DNA of 64,000 bases from Dioscorea cayenensis subsp. rotundata (GCF_009730915.1 NC_052473.1:18248100-18312099), one strand, 5' to 3'. Counted from the first letter of the stretch, positions 25,327 through 37,444 are shown. The notes: generated by a model not told the origin, from the letters alone. Made by a program: numbers and translations.

Positions 25327-26524
25327 TTAATCAAAGGCCAGTCTTCCCCAAGTTGGTGAGGATTTTAACCCCCAAGCCGCCTTGAAATCCTGCACAGATA
25401 TGGGGCAGTGTTTTTCCTGCTTATGCATACTACTTTGTAGATACATGTGTACATACATGTGGCTTTCTTGCCATTCACCATTGATAGGCTTCCCCTGAGC
25501 CTGCACAACCCTCGTTCTCATGTATGACCTACAAGGGCCCAAACATTAATTTGTATGTGCATATGTCTTCCTTGCCTGTCCTTGCTCTTAATAGATAAAC
25601 TGACGAGCTAATCAACTGCTTCAAATATGCATCCAGACCATAATTCAATAGATTGGCACAGTCAATTGTCTCTCCTTCCAATCCATGTCTTTGTGCTATT
25701 TTCTCCATCCTGTATTCTTAAATCCTCAGAATTGCATAATTCACCACAAACATGGCTGGTGATAGAACCAAGAATGCTTCCACTGATATTCTCAGGCAGA
25801 TCTTCATGCCCCACCAACACTAGCAGCACAAAAGGGCATTCCAAGCGGAGCCTGGAGAGGACAATCTCTCATGCATTCTAGATCATCTTTTCACTCCACA
25901 TCTTCCTGGCCATCAACAACAGGTAATTCAACCAGTCTCTTGCTGAGTATGGAAAACCGGTCATACGGCAAAGGCTTCTCCATCCGCTGCCTCTTTGCAA
26001 GCCACTCTGCACTGCCTGATTTATGATGCTGCGCCAATCTTTTTAAAGCACTGGAGCTCAAATCACCGTCCCACCATACAACAATCTCACTGGGTGGTAC
26101 CAAAGATTGATGGGCACTGGGAAGCACCCTTCCAGTCCATTCAAGAGGATTTGACCAATCTTTGTAAGACCTTGATCTGCCTGGGGAAAGTGACAATGTC
26201 TCGCCAGTGGACAGATGGGACCAGCAGTTGCCACATGATTTTGCAAAGCTCTTATCATGAGCAACTGGGGGTTGGGATTTTTGCATGACATGCATTCCTA
26301 AAGGAAGACCAAATGAGCTTGTTGTGCAACATAACATTCTCTTGACCAAGAGTTGAAATGCAAAGTTTGCTAAATTCATGCTTACCATGCTTCTGCAAAA
26401 GCAACAGATCGAGGTGATGAAAGTAGCTATTTTTCGGACCAAGCTTTTTCAAAATCTGAAACTTCAAATCACTGAGATTGATACGGGGCTGCTGCAGCGG
26501 GAGTGGCAGCAGAAGTGGCTGCAT
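25327..26524 (-). pseudogene. ADA1/HFI1-like SAGA subunit pseudogene, paralogue of the gene at 48.7-49.8 kb
   Basis: Starts MQPLLLPLPLQQPRINLSDL and follows the paralogue through KLGPKNSYFHHLDLLLLQKH, PPSEIVVWWDGDLSSSALKR and CGELCNSEDLR to QAQGKPINGEWQESHMY near the C-terminus. It has at least three lesions: a frame change near 26,270, an in-frame TGA near 25,890 where the paralogue has an Arg codon (EDVE-stop against EDVGRKDD), and an extra base near 25,705 before the MEK-like segment. Similarity to the 48-50 kb locus continues upstream into the 5' untranslated exon (27,100-27,250) and intron, so this is a DNA-level duplication and not a retrocopy. A truncated product is possible but a full Tad1-like protein is not. 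Confidence 0.8.
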
Positions 26525-27296
26525 CTGTCAGTGATCAGTAGCCATTCAGCTCACCAGATCAACCATAATTAAGCTAATTATAAGTTTTTTTCTCTCTCTC
26601 TCTACATTTCATCTAATAAGGTACCTAAAAATCAAAGCTTGTTCCTTTTCAAACAAAAAACTACATCCAAATCGTACAAAGAGAACAATGCCGATAAAAA
26701 CCTCATCTTTTCCGCGTAAAAACCTAGAAATTGACAAAATCCGAGAACCGAGAGTCAGCAAAAGAAATTTAGAGAAAGAACCAATCCATGAAAACAGATC
26801 AGAGCCTCAATTAAAGCATCAACCAGCGAAAAAAACCAAACTGAGACTCTCTGAGCTCGATCAAAAGCCTCATTTCTATTGATCATAGCCAGGGCGAAGT
26901 TCAGGAAGACAAAGCCGGGACTTCCCGATCCGGAAATCCACCCCGGCGGATCACTGCAGGACCCAATCCCGATTGAAAATGAGAAAACTCGAAGATAAAC
27001 CCAAGAATTAACACAAAAACGAAGCTCAAAACAGAACATCAGAACCATTAATGGAAGCACAAGCTGACCTAATTGCGTTCTTGAAGTAGAAGCTGAGAAG
27101 GAGATCATTCGACTTCGCTCTCTCCACTGCGTCTTGTGAAGAGCTTCACTCCATTCAATTTCGCATCTACCTCTCGATTTCCATCTTTTGAATTGGAGAC
27201 GATCGGAGGGGAAAAGCTCGACCTCGCCGATTCCCTCTCCCTCTCGATCTCCGAATGTAGACTTTTTGGTAATTATTTTTTACATTTAACCCCCTG

Positions 27297-27812
27297 GCTG
27301 TTACGTATTTTCTTTTCACTCCCTGAGATCATTTACCATTAATTAACTAATGTAAAGTTTTAATCTATTTAATCTTTGGTTCATTTTCTTGTATGATATA
27401 ATAATTTTTCCCTTTATTTTATGTATCAAAAAGATGAATTATTAGCAAAATATATAATATTTATCGGTTATTTCTAAATTGACCACTTGTTTATTGATTC
27501 AATTAATACAACTTTTAAAATACATAAAATAATTGTGAAGGAGTCATTCCTGGTTGTTTCGTATTTTCTTTTCACACCCTGAGATCATTTACCATTAATT
27601 AACTAATGTAAAGTTTTAATCTATTTATTCTTTGGTTCATTTTTTTGTATGATATAATAATTTTTCCCTTTATTTTATGTATCAAAAAGATGAATTATTA
27701 GCAAAATAGATAATATGTACCGGTTATTTCTAAATTGACCACTTGTTTATTGATTCAATTAATACAACTTTTAAAACACATAAAATAATTGTGAAGGAGT
27801 GAGTCATTTCTG
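27297..27812. repeat. Direct tandem duplication, ~254-bp unit
   Basis: Unit 1 begins CTGTTACGTATTTTCTTTTC at 27,297. Unit 2 begins near 27,551 with GGTTGTTTCGTATTTTC. The units are nearly identical (for example GATCATTTACCATTAATTAA in both). No coding content. Confidence 0.85.
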
Positions 27813-28400
27813 GCAATCAAACAAAGTCTTTATTTTGTGAGATTTTTGACTTTCACCCTAAAGGATCTATTGTCAGTGAGCCTTCCACGCGGAACAAATT
27901 GACATTGATCATACATATGTTTTCTTTATTTTCTTGCAACAATCTCTATCCACCTCTGTGAACTAATGTCTTTTTGTTTTTTTTCATATTTGTGTTGTTC
28001 TAGTTTTCTAGTCTTTCTTTTGTTGCATGTATCTCTTTTTATCTACTTTATTTAAAGTTTTTTTTACTACTATTTTTTATTTTCATAAAAATTTATAAGG
28101 TACCCATTTTATAAAAAAAAAAAACATACATAATATATATTATCATTTAAATTATAGGAATTGGATTGTAATGATTTAAAAAAAATCTACTCAACCATTA
28201 AATCTCATAACACCATAGATAATCACCAAAAATTAAGTAAATCAGAAAAAAAAAATCTGATTTAATTAACAAAAACCAAAACCAAAAAAGACATCTACAT
28301 ATACACAATATATAGAAGAACAAACTCTATACAATTATAAAGTCCAAGTTGCACCATTTAAGCAACATTTAACCTCTCTCTCTCTCACTCTCTTTCTTTT
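27813..28400. other. AT-rich intergenic DNA
   Basis: Poly-A/T tracts and (TA)n-like stretches. No gene seen. The 3' part may be 3' untranslated sequence of the small gene that follows on the - strand. Confidence 0.5.
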
Positions 28401-28421
28401 AAAAAAAAAAATTTTGAAAAA

Positions 28422-28911
28422 TTATTTTTTCCTCTTGTTAATGGAGTGAGAGAGTTTCATGTCTGATCTTTGAAGCATCATCATCTCCCACATCACTTGC
28501 ACATCTTTGTATTCACAAGTTTCCACCTCATCCTGCAGCTTCAAAATCCCACCTCCTGCAATCAAACAACCATTTTTATCATTATTATTATTAATTCCAC
28601 TTAAAAATTGAATTTTTTTTTCTTTAAAATTGTTAAATTTAATTAAAAAAAAAATTTCTCTATAATAGAGATCAACTATTCACTAATCCTCATCCAATGT
28701 ATATATATATATATATTTGCAGAAAATTCCTTCAATCTTTAAAAATTTCAAAAACAACCCTCTAAAATCCTCATTTCAAAATACCAAGTTCCAGATATCT
28801 CAGTCGCATTTTTGCAGAAAACCCCCCAATAAAAATAAAAATGAAAAAAGAGATAGAGAGAGAGAGAAGCCTCCATTGATCCCCTTCTTCATCTCCACAT
28901 CCATTCACAAC

Positions 28912-28955
<44 letters not shown>

Positions 28956-29045
28956 TGGATGACCTTCTTTGCGGGATTTGACGCGGGAGGCGACGGAGAC
29001 GAAGGCACGCTTGACGGGAACGACCATGCGACGCCACCACTCCAT
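28422..29045 (-). CDS. Small two-exon plant protein of unknown function (71 residues)
   Basis: Exon 1 (29,045-28,964) encodes MEWWRRMVVPVKRAFVSVAS and RVKSRKE. Exon 2 (28,555-28,422) encodes GGGILKLQDEVETCEYKDVQ, VMWEMMMLQRSDM and a short basic tail. The junction is canonical: donor GAAG|GTCATC and acceptor GATTGCAG|GAGG, in phase. The protein has a basic, Trp-rich N-terminus that could be amphipathic, and an acidic middle with a Cys. I believe short proteins beginning MEWW(K/R)(K/R)M occur in other flowering plants, but this is memory and not a search. CT/GA microsatellites lie in the intron next to the donor (28,914-28,953) and in the 5' leader (29,172-29,191). No known domain is visible and the function is unknown. 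Confidence 0.7.
28914..28953. repeat. (GA)n microsatellite
   Basis: About 19 GA units in the intron of the small gene, roughly 10 bases inside its donor site on the - strand. A shorter (GA)n lies at 29,172-29,191 upstream of the start codon. Confidence 0.95.
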
Positions 29046-29299
29046 AGATCGATGATATCTCTTGATCTCCAGCGAAGAGAAACGATGAGAAACAATGAAA
29101 TCAGTGAGGGATTGATGGATTGATCGATGATCGGAGCGAGATCAAAGAGTGAGGGAATAGAGTAGAATGTGAGAGAGAGAGAGAGAGAGAGATGAAGACG
29201 AGGAGAACCTCAAATAGTCGGCAATGGAGGAAGAGAGAGAGAAAAGTCGGGGGAGAATTGAACACGTTTCTCGTGAAGAGCGCCAGACGCCTCGCTCTC

Positions 29300-30354
29300 G
29301 CTTGCTTGCTTGCTTCTCATACCACCTCCCCCTATTTATTTATTTTTTTTTATTTTATTTTATTTATATTATTTATTTATTTTATTTTATTTGTTGGTTT
29401 GTTAATTTATTTGATGATTTATTAGTCATGTCCGGCTTCCGCGCAAGTGCGGCGCGGGGATGGTTTGGGGGCACGTGAAAGTTATATATATTTCTGATTT
29501 TTTTTAATATATAAATAGTTATTTTTATATATATATATATTTGAAATTTAAAAATATTTATTGAGACAATGATAGTAGGAGATCAGTTGTTGTTGATGCA
29601 ATTTGTAGTTTAAATTCTGTCACCAATGGGCGTTTATTTCACGGTAAATGAGGAGGAAGTCAGAAGTGGGAGAAGTGTCATAATTCTGAAAGGGAGAAGT
29701 GATATTGCTTTCAGGACTTCTGATGTTTATTTGTCAAAAAGTGAGAATGATACCGAAGAATTTAGGTGTTGATGAAATTCTATGATTTAAAAAAAAATTT
29801 TAGAAGTGAAAAGAAATTAGTTTTTATAGATTGACTCACTTCTCCCCCAAGTTCAGTAAAAAAAAATACTGAAGTGGACTTAGTTCAAAATCTATTTCAG
29901 TCGGAAGTAAGGAAGTGTTATTTCCTCCACTTCAGAACAAATAAACACCAGAATTGGGAAAAGTCAGACCACTTTCTCCACTTTTATTAAATGAACGTCC
30001 CAGAGTATATAGATTGAACAATAATTTTTTTATTCATGTACGCACCCCTGACTATATTATGCTTGTCTCATTGGTTAAAAATTAAAAAAAAACATATTTT
30101 ATATCATGTAACAGTATACATGGAGTAAGAATATGTATTGTAGTTTGGGTGTAGCAATTTGAATAGTTAAGACATTAGTTGTTATTTTTTTTATTGACAT
30201 ATGTGAATAAGCCATATGTTATGGTGCATATGTGTGAGAAGTGCATACTTAGTATAACAGGAATATTCTATGCAAAGTACTTAATATTTATTAGTAAAAA
30301 ATTATTGACATCTTTATTTTTTTATTAATATATGAAAAATATATAATAAATAAT

Positions 30355-30390
<36 letters not shown>

Positions 30391-30760
30391 TTCATTTAAC
30401 AATTTGGTATATTTCAATATTTCATCACTTTAATTAAAGAATAATATGTTATGGTGAATAACAAAATATTTGTATAGTAAAAAACAAAATAATAAATTAC
30501 AAAGAAAATTTGTCAACTTAAAAAGTTTTTTTTTCTCAAATAGTTCAACTATATTCAAAAGAGATGTTTGTTTCCATCCACTCTACAAAGAAAAATCTAT
30601 TTTCTTAGTAAATTTATGTGTTTTAAAAGAAATTAAACATAATTAAAGTCTAATAAAACACATGATTTTTTTTAAACAAGCAACTCGTAGCCCAATGAAT
30701 TTGTTACAAGAAGCGATAAGTAAGGAGTTAGGTTAAAAATCCTTACTCTAAAGTACTGTA
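29300..30760. other. AT-rich intergenic DNA with a MITE-like segment
   Basis: No gene seen apart from the MITE-like segment at 29,628-30,001. A (TA)n run lies at about 30,357-30,386. Confidence 0.5.
29628..30001. mobile_element. MITE-like element, imperfect terminal inverted repeats
   Basis: Starts GGGCGTTTATTTCACGGTAA and ends with the inverse-like AAATGAACGTCCC. AGTCAGAAGTGG near the start and AAAGTCAGACCACTTT near the end extend the inverted similarity. About 374 bp, non-coding. No convincing target-site duplication seen. Confidence 0.45.
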
Positions 30761-30764
30761 ACAC

Positions 30765-31713
30765 AATTTAATGTAACATTTTTGTAGCATACTATTTATC
30801 ATTGTTCTTAAGAAAATCTCATGGGCATGCATGTGAGAGTACTTTTATTGCCCATGTTATGTTTGATCAGGTTAATAAATTTTCCGATAGTTAATAAATT
30901 ACTGTAATTAATGTATCACTTTATCAATTTAAACAATTTTTTAATGGGCGGCTCTTGTGGTATTAGTAAAAAAAACATGATTTATGAACAAAAATATATC
31001 TGATTTAAATACTCAAAAAGGTAGCAATCTAATCAAAAATATTTGTCACTCTATTACAAGAAATCATTGCATTATGTACCATATAATAAAAAGAAACAAC
31101 TTGTTTTCCAAATGGTGTTGTTAATTGGTCTAAGTCTAATTAAAAACATTGTACTAAAAACACGTGATTTAAAACAAGAGTTTCATTAGATTCAAAGTTC
31201 AGTGAAGAAAAAACATAGAATTAATATAATTGATGTAGTAGTTTTGTGGCATACTATTTATTATTTTGTTTTTTTAAAAAAAATTATAGACATGCACAAA
31301 AAAAAAAAAATACCACTAATGTGATATTTAATTAAATTAATAAAATTTTAAAATATTTATAAAAATATTATAACTGGTGTATCACTGTATTTGTCTATAT
31401 TTTTTTACAATATTTTAATATGATGATTTTTGTGGTTTTCGTTAAAAAAAAAAAACTATTTATGTTTTTTTTACAAAATAAACAAAAATATCTCTGATTT
31501 AAATACTTAAAAAGGCAGCAATCTAATCAAAATATGTCACTCTATTACAAGAAATCATTGCATTATGTACCATATTAGAAAAAAGAAACAGCTTTTTTCC
31601 AAATGGTGTTGTTAATTGGTCTAAGTCTAATCAAAACCATTGTACTAAAAACACGTGAATTAAAACAAGAGTTTCATTAGATTCAGAGTTCAGTGAAGAA
31701 AAAGCAAAGAATT
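30765..31713. repeat. Old ~480-bp direct tandem duplication
   Basis: Unit 1 (about 30,765-31,224) and unit 2 (about 31,230-31,713) share GCATACTATTTAT near their starts and, near their ends, long matches such as CACTCTATTACAAGAAATCA and TGGTGTTGTTAATTGGTC. The left halves have diverged more than the right halves. Non-coding. Confidence 0.7.
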
Positions 31714-31840
31714 AAAAAAACAAAGGGACCCATGAAGTATGTTTGGTCGGACTCGGTTTAGTCAAAGTGGTTGGAAAAAAAAGAATCCCAAAGATTAGAT
31801 TTCATTTTCCGTTTTCCATTTTCTATTTTCATTTTCAACG

Positions 31841-32032
31841 ATGGCGTCTGACCCGGCCCTTCTTCTTGTTTTACTTTGTCGTACTCGCCGCCACACCACC
31901 GACACACTCAATCTAACCAATATCCATCCTCTCGTCATGCACGACTCTCAAGACATTTTTTTATTTATGAAATATTTATACATATTAATTATCATCCGTC
32001 TTTATTTTATTATTATTATATTTCATCTATGA
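31841..32032 (+). other. Short open frame, doubtful
   Basis: A 63-residue frame beginning MASDPALLLVLLCRTRRHTT. The first ~40 codons look GC-balanced and coding-like, then it turns AT-rich. It could be the 5' remnant of a gene cut by the hAT-like repeat that starts near 32,090, but no homology is recognised. Confidence 0.15.
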
Positions 32033-32089
32033 TTGGAATCAAAACGAGAAGATAACTTTTATTAATATATATACACACTAAGTCTGATT

Positions 32090-32900
32090 TGACACAATAC
32101 AGGTAGTAGACTCCTCGCAAGTCACTCAAAGTTTGATTCGATCATTCATTAAGTAAATGAATCGAGCTTGACTTTTGAGCTCGATTAATTAATTGAGTTG
32201 AACCCGAGCCACATACTACTCGACTCATTAAAGCTCATGAGCCTAGAAACAAACTTGTTAAATGAGATTGCTCGTAAGTCTACTAATTAGTATGTCAAAC
32301 AAATATGATAATGAATCTACTTTCAAGCTTGCTAAATGAGCTTGCTAAATGTGTGTTTTTTCTCAAGTAAGGTTGTAAATGAACTAAAATATAGTTGAAA
32401 GCTCGAAGGTATAACTCATTTATAGTATTATTAAAAAATTGTTTATTAAAATGATTAAGAGGCTCATTTATATTATTATTAACAAGCTCATTTATAAGAA
32501 TCATTATTAAAATTGTTTATATTATTATTAATAAACTCATTTATTAAATTGTTCATATTAATGTTAAATGGTTGTTTATGGGATAATTAATAATAATCTA
32601 TTATAAAAATATCACACATAAATTTAGTATAAATTTAAGTAAAAGATAAAATTAATTTATAATTTTTTATTATAATTAGGTTTAACATTATTTTTAAAAT
32701 AATAATAATAAATTATTTATGGAAAAAATGACTGAGCTTTATCAAGTTAATGAATCGAGTCTGAGCCTCAAAATTTCATGAAATTCGGAGTAGACTCAAG
32801 CTCAGTTGAAGTAAGCTCGAGCTCGGCTCAGGCCCGGTTAAAACAGTGAAGAGCCAAGTTTGAGCATAGCCTAGTTCGGTTCGGCTCATTTGCATCCCTA
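32090..32900. mobile_element. hAT-like non-autonomous element(s) with GCTCGAGC-type internal repeats
   Basis: The right end at 32,900, read in reverse, is TAGGGATGCAAATGAGCCG, a typical plant hAT-type terminus. The interior is rich in GAGCTCG, CTCGAGC and GTTCGGTTCGGCTC phrases, as in common dispersed plant repeats of this kind. A degenerate left end may be near 32,366 (AAGGTTGTAAATGAAC), implying a ~535-bp copy with a second fragment to its left. No clear 8-bp target duplication. Confidence 0.5.
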
Positions 32901-33889
32901 AATATAGGGCAATACATGTGGTTGAATTTATGCTTATATTGTTGTATGTTTAATGTTCAATAAACCGAACATTTTTTTTTTTTAGTACTTTTTCTTTAAT
33001 TTTTATCATGCTTTATTTTTTTTAATAAATAGATAAATCACATTTTTGTTGAACTAAAAAAAAGAATACAAATACATCTAGAAAAACAACACACAAACAT
33101 AAAACAGGGTCCAATGAGAATGGAAACAATACATAATAAAAAAGGAAAAAAAAAACTATATAAGCTTCTAATAAAAAAAAATAGTTTCCTCCTTGGAAAT
33201 TACGGAAAATAGTTTTTTTATGATGCTATAATTTGACAAAATTTTGGTATCAAGTTTTTTAATTAAAAAAATATATTAATATTTAACCTTTTTTTTTTAC
33301 TTTCTTACAGTACGTATACCATATTTACAAATCATTCTATTATATTTAATTATTTCATGCAACATTATTTATTTGGAAAATCAATGCATACTTATTACTA
33401 CGTGCAGTGTTTTTTTATATTAAAATTGAATTGAATGCTTGGAGTGGGTTCATTGAACCATGACACAACATAAACAATAATAATCTCCATAATACTCCGT
33501 AGTACTTAAAACGGTTAAGCAGGTTCAATGCATGTTAGAAGGTGCAGTGCACTACGCAACCAGACTTAATTAGACCGACCAAACCGCCTAATCTTGTCCG
33601 TTGTACCAATTCATATATATAATCCCTTCTTAACAATGTAATAACTCATTTCATTTTTTTTAATTTTTAATACTTACTACGTCCCTGGTTTCATTATGTA
33701 TCCAAACTAGTTAACAAAGTTGTTTGTTTGTTTTTTCCTTTCTTTGTTAAATCTAATGGCTAATATATATATATATATATATTAATAATAGACGACAAGC
33801 GTTCTTTTTATATGAATATAAACAGTACTGGAATCCGGATATACAGTATATATACAGTATGAGAATAATATAAAAATCCCAGATAAATA
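32901..33889. other. AT-rich intergenic DNA
   Basis: Poly-A/T-rich DNA with a short (TA)n near 33,763-33,782. No gene seen. Confidence 0.5.
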
Positions 33890-34510
33890 GTGTATGACAG
33901 CACAGTGAACAAAACTGTCGGGGAAGGGATTTGAACACATGACCTCCCCTTACTTTGGTGTCATACCATTTGTTAAATATTGGCTTGATATCCTTGTGAT
34001 AAAGCCAAAATCTTGATCTCTTTTGATCCAACGGTCTAGATTGCTCTATTGTTTATATAGGGTTATGTTTGTTGGGTGTTGAATAATGAGAGAAAGATAG
34101 AAAGGGTGAGTTCTCTTGTATTTGGAGAGTGAAAAGAGTGGTGTAGATCGGAGAGCTCTTGTTCTTGCTTGATCTCATTAAAGCAAGGTATGACCCTTGT
34201 TTTTGAGGTAAGGCTAGTTCTTAGAGCTTGGTAATCCTCTTGTGGTTTTATGCCTATTTTTATACTCTTGTACTCTTGTTATCCCCTATGATATAGTGAA
34301 GCATTGTTCTCCCGTGGATGTAGGCTTGTTCTTAGCCGAACCACGTTAAATTAGTGTCTCTTACTTTATTCTTGTGAGATTGGTTGTATGTTATCTTTGC
34401 ATTGCTCATTCATTGTGTGATTGCTAGGTATTGTGATATTGCACACCAAGTGTTCGACGAATTGCCACACTAGTTCCGCGCTTCCTCACCCGCATCACCA
34501 TTGGGTATTC
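33890..34510 (+). mobile_element. Fragment of a copia-type LTR
   Basis: The phrases GATCCAACGGTCTAGATTG (about 34,026), GTTCTCCCGTGGATGTAGGC (about 34,307) and GCCGAACCACGTTAAATT (about 34,336), in this order and followed by AAGTGTTCGACGAATTGCC, are typical of plant Ty1/copia LTRs. No gag-pol coding DNA lies alongside, so it is a solo LTR or a relic. Exact ends not determined. Confidence 0.45.
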
Positions 34511-35780
34511 AATAGTTAACTAATGGCTAATATATATAAACACATGCAATAACTTAATAGATTAGAGGTTTATCTGTTTAAAAATAAATAAAATAAATAA
34601 AATAAATAAATAAAATACATGCAATAACGGAATGCTTCATGACTTTATTCACTCTCCTCTCAAGTATGAGTTGAGAGTTCAGTTCCCTCTAATAACAATA
34701 CTTTAGTGTTATAATTTATCCATATTTATTAAAATTAAAAATATAATATATAGATGTTAGAAAATATCAATGGCATAGTGAAAAACTATAAAATAAAAAT
34801 ATTATCACGATAGCAAACTTGGTATTTTCTCCCTTTTAAACCAAAGGTTAAGGGTTTGAATCTCTCTCAAGAATATTTATAAAAAATAAAAATAAAAATC
34901 TCAAAGAAACTTGTTAAAAAGAACCGATGGTTATAAGGTAATTTTTCTCATTTATTATCACCTATGGGTTATGGCCTATAATAAACTTATGGGTGTATGA
35001 ACAATAGGAAGTTGATCATTTAAAATAGCCTCACTATTCTATAAAAGAGTTTGTATGTACTCTATGTATATATAGCCTGTGTTTTCTATGAACAACCGCA
35101 GGTTGTTATTAAATTTTAACCCCATCTATTACTTTCAAATTCCTTTTTTACTTTTCATTATGAAAGTCTGTAAATGATGTTTAGCAATATATAATTTATT
35201 TATTTATATTTTTCTCAAGTTGTTTAGTTATTGGAAGGACAAACATCACCAACCGAGCATACATACCGTACGAGTTAAATTGTAAATATGTAAACAATTA
35301 TGCATTAAATATACACTGAAAATTTGGGTAGATCCATTGGCCTTCTGTAATAATTTTCTGAAATTTTATAATAGAAGTCGATTTCAATTTTAAATCAAAA
35401 TAAAAAAAATTTAAAAATCAAATATTCATTTAATAATATTGCTATACCAATGAGAAGATAACCTTTTGTTTAAATTCTTATTACCAAAACACCAACTTAA
35501 TATATTTATAAAATTAAAAATGTTTTCCAAAAAAAGAAAAAAATCAAACTAACCCATCTCCCGCTCAATGAACCCGCGTTTTTTTTTTAATATATATATA
35601 TATATATAGTATTTTTTTAAAACAAAAATTGAATAGACATAAAAAAAAAATCAAACTAAAAACAAGAGTTACAGAGATCATTGAAAAACAATAATATAAA
35701 GCCGACTAGCAATGGAGAATATAATTAAAATACATAAATAATGTGTAGACATAGAATAAAAAGATTTTTCTATACACATC
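34511..35780. other. AT-rich intergenic DNA
   Basis: Includes (AAAT)n near 34,580-34,615 and (TA)n near 35,591-35,608. No gene seen. Confidence 0.5.
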
Positions 35781-35981
35781 AAAAAAAAAAATAAAAAAAA
35801 TTCAAGATGTTCATATTGATAAACTTCAATTTTATTAAATTCTTACACTCATAATCTAGCCATGCTATTGATCTCTGTTGAGGATATGCAGACTGAATGA
35901 TCAATTCCTGACTCATAAACAGACTACAAATGAATATAATTCTTATTGCATTTATCAAAAGAAGAAAAAAAAATTCTGAAA

Positions 35982-36513
35982 TCACAACCTGTAATCCATG
36001 CAGCCAGAAATGACAGCATGATCCATAGCAAAACAAAGCTCACCATGAACTCTAAACCCCCAAACACAAACCACATGTTGTCCAGCCTTCAACTCATTAT
36101 TCACCAAAAAGTTTCTCCAATCACTACCAATAATCCTATGCCCTGTCAGTGATTTATAATACCTCATTCTCATCTCATAATCTCTCCCAGAACTATCAAT
36201 CACTCTCACTCTCATTACAACTTCATTTCCCAAATTTACTCTCTCTTGTTCTGTCAAATAAGGTATCACTTCATAATTCATATCTGCTTTTGAAGGCAGT
36301 AATCTATTTTGCTGACTTTCTACATCACTTCTTGTCAGTTCTTTCTTAAACAAAAGCTTCAAATTCTCTCCACCAATATTCTTTATAACATTTACTATCC
36401 ACTCTGGTGGTGGATGTTCTTCATGTTGGTGTTCAACCACTTCATTAATATTTTCAACTCTATCTTGTTGAAGTTCTCTAACTTCATTTTCAACAGGTTG
36501 AATAACTACTTCC

Positions 36514-36544
<31 letters not shown>

Positions 36545-36752
36545 GCATTCTTTCTTCTTGGATGGTTTCTTCCTTTAATCTTTTTAGCCTTTTTTCAGTC
36601 ATGACAAGTAGAACTTCAAGCTTGTTATAAGGATTGGAAAACTCTTTGGCTTTGAAGTGTGTCCTTAGTTTCCGAGAAAAAGGTTTTCTCTTCATGTGGC
36701 TCTGCAATGAGCTTGGAAGAATCCAGTTTTGCCGGGATGGATCAGAACTCAT
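35982..36752 (-). CDS. Intronless plant B3-domain protein with polyglutamine run
   Basis: A 256-residue putative DNA-binding protein. Residues 1-69 are basic (MKRKPFSRKLRTHFKAKEF, then KRLKRLKEE) and may carry a nuclear signal. Residues 70-80 are a run of 11 Gln encoded by an almost pure CAA repeat, followed by an acidic linker to about 115. Residues 133-256 form a divergent B3 fold of the plant At2g31720-like/DUF313 type: LFKKELTRSDVESQQNRLLP at the start, MRVRVIDSSGRDYEMRMRYY, then DWRNFLVNNELKAGQHVV and CVWGFRVHGELCFAMDHAV at the end. This subgroup is usually intronless, as here. Targets are unknown. The hexamer repeat at 37,009-37,063 lies about 250 bases upstream. Confidence 0.8.
36509..36545. 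repeat. (TTG)n / CAA microsatellite coding polyglutamine
   Basis: Near-pure trinucleotide repeat inside the B3 gene encoding about 11 Gln. The uniform codon use makes it prone to length change. Confidence 0.85.
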
Positions 36753-37008
36753 CTTCTTGATATTGAAAAAAAAAAACTCTAATAAACCACCGTATTTAGT
36801 GCACTACTGTATTTTTCTGTTGTTTGACAACTTTTTGTGCGGCGGCGCTAGTAACCTTTGTTAAAATAATAATAATAAATAAATAAAAGAAAAAAAAGCA
36901 AAAAAATAAAGGTGTAATGTTGGAGTGATATGAAATGAAGGGTGAGTTGTGCTTTAATGGAGTTTGAGAAGCTGGGTTGAATGAAGAGGTTTGATTCAGA
37001 ATAAGACT

Positions 37009-37063
37009 TGGATTTGGATTTGGATTTGGATTTGGATTTGGATTTGGATTTGGATTTGGATTT
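37009..37063. repeat. (TTGGAT)n hexanucleotide tandem repeat, about 9 units
   Basis: Nine perfect TTGGAT units upstream of the B3 gene. It is not the plant telomere unit TTTAGGG. Confidence 0.95.
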
Positions 37064-37444
37064 AATCCAATTTTTTTTTTTTTTGGGTGTTTATATATCT
37101 TTTTAAAGTTTTAGAGATAATTAAATTGGTTTGACATTGAATTGTTACCGAATTAGAATGGGATAACTATGAGTTTTGTTATTAATTTTTGAGTGTGTTG
37201 ATGATCTTGAGGCAATTTGATGGTTATGATTAAGTTGTTTAAAGTGTTAATTGATTATGTTTGATGGTTTTGGATATGCTTTATTTTCATTAACAGGATT
37301 CATAATTATCAAGTGGAATAATAAAAAATACATGTATTTTTAGGATTTGCTATGTATTTTTTGGGAAATTTACAATGATTATTTAAATCAATTGGAAGTT
37401 TAATCTTTTTCTTATCCGTTCTTTGGCAGGTTTTTTTTAAAATC

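Noticed and set aside
37009-37063. Possible interstitial telomere repeat
   Set aside because: The unit is TTGGAT, not TTTAGGG or a near variant.
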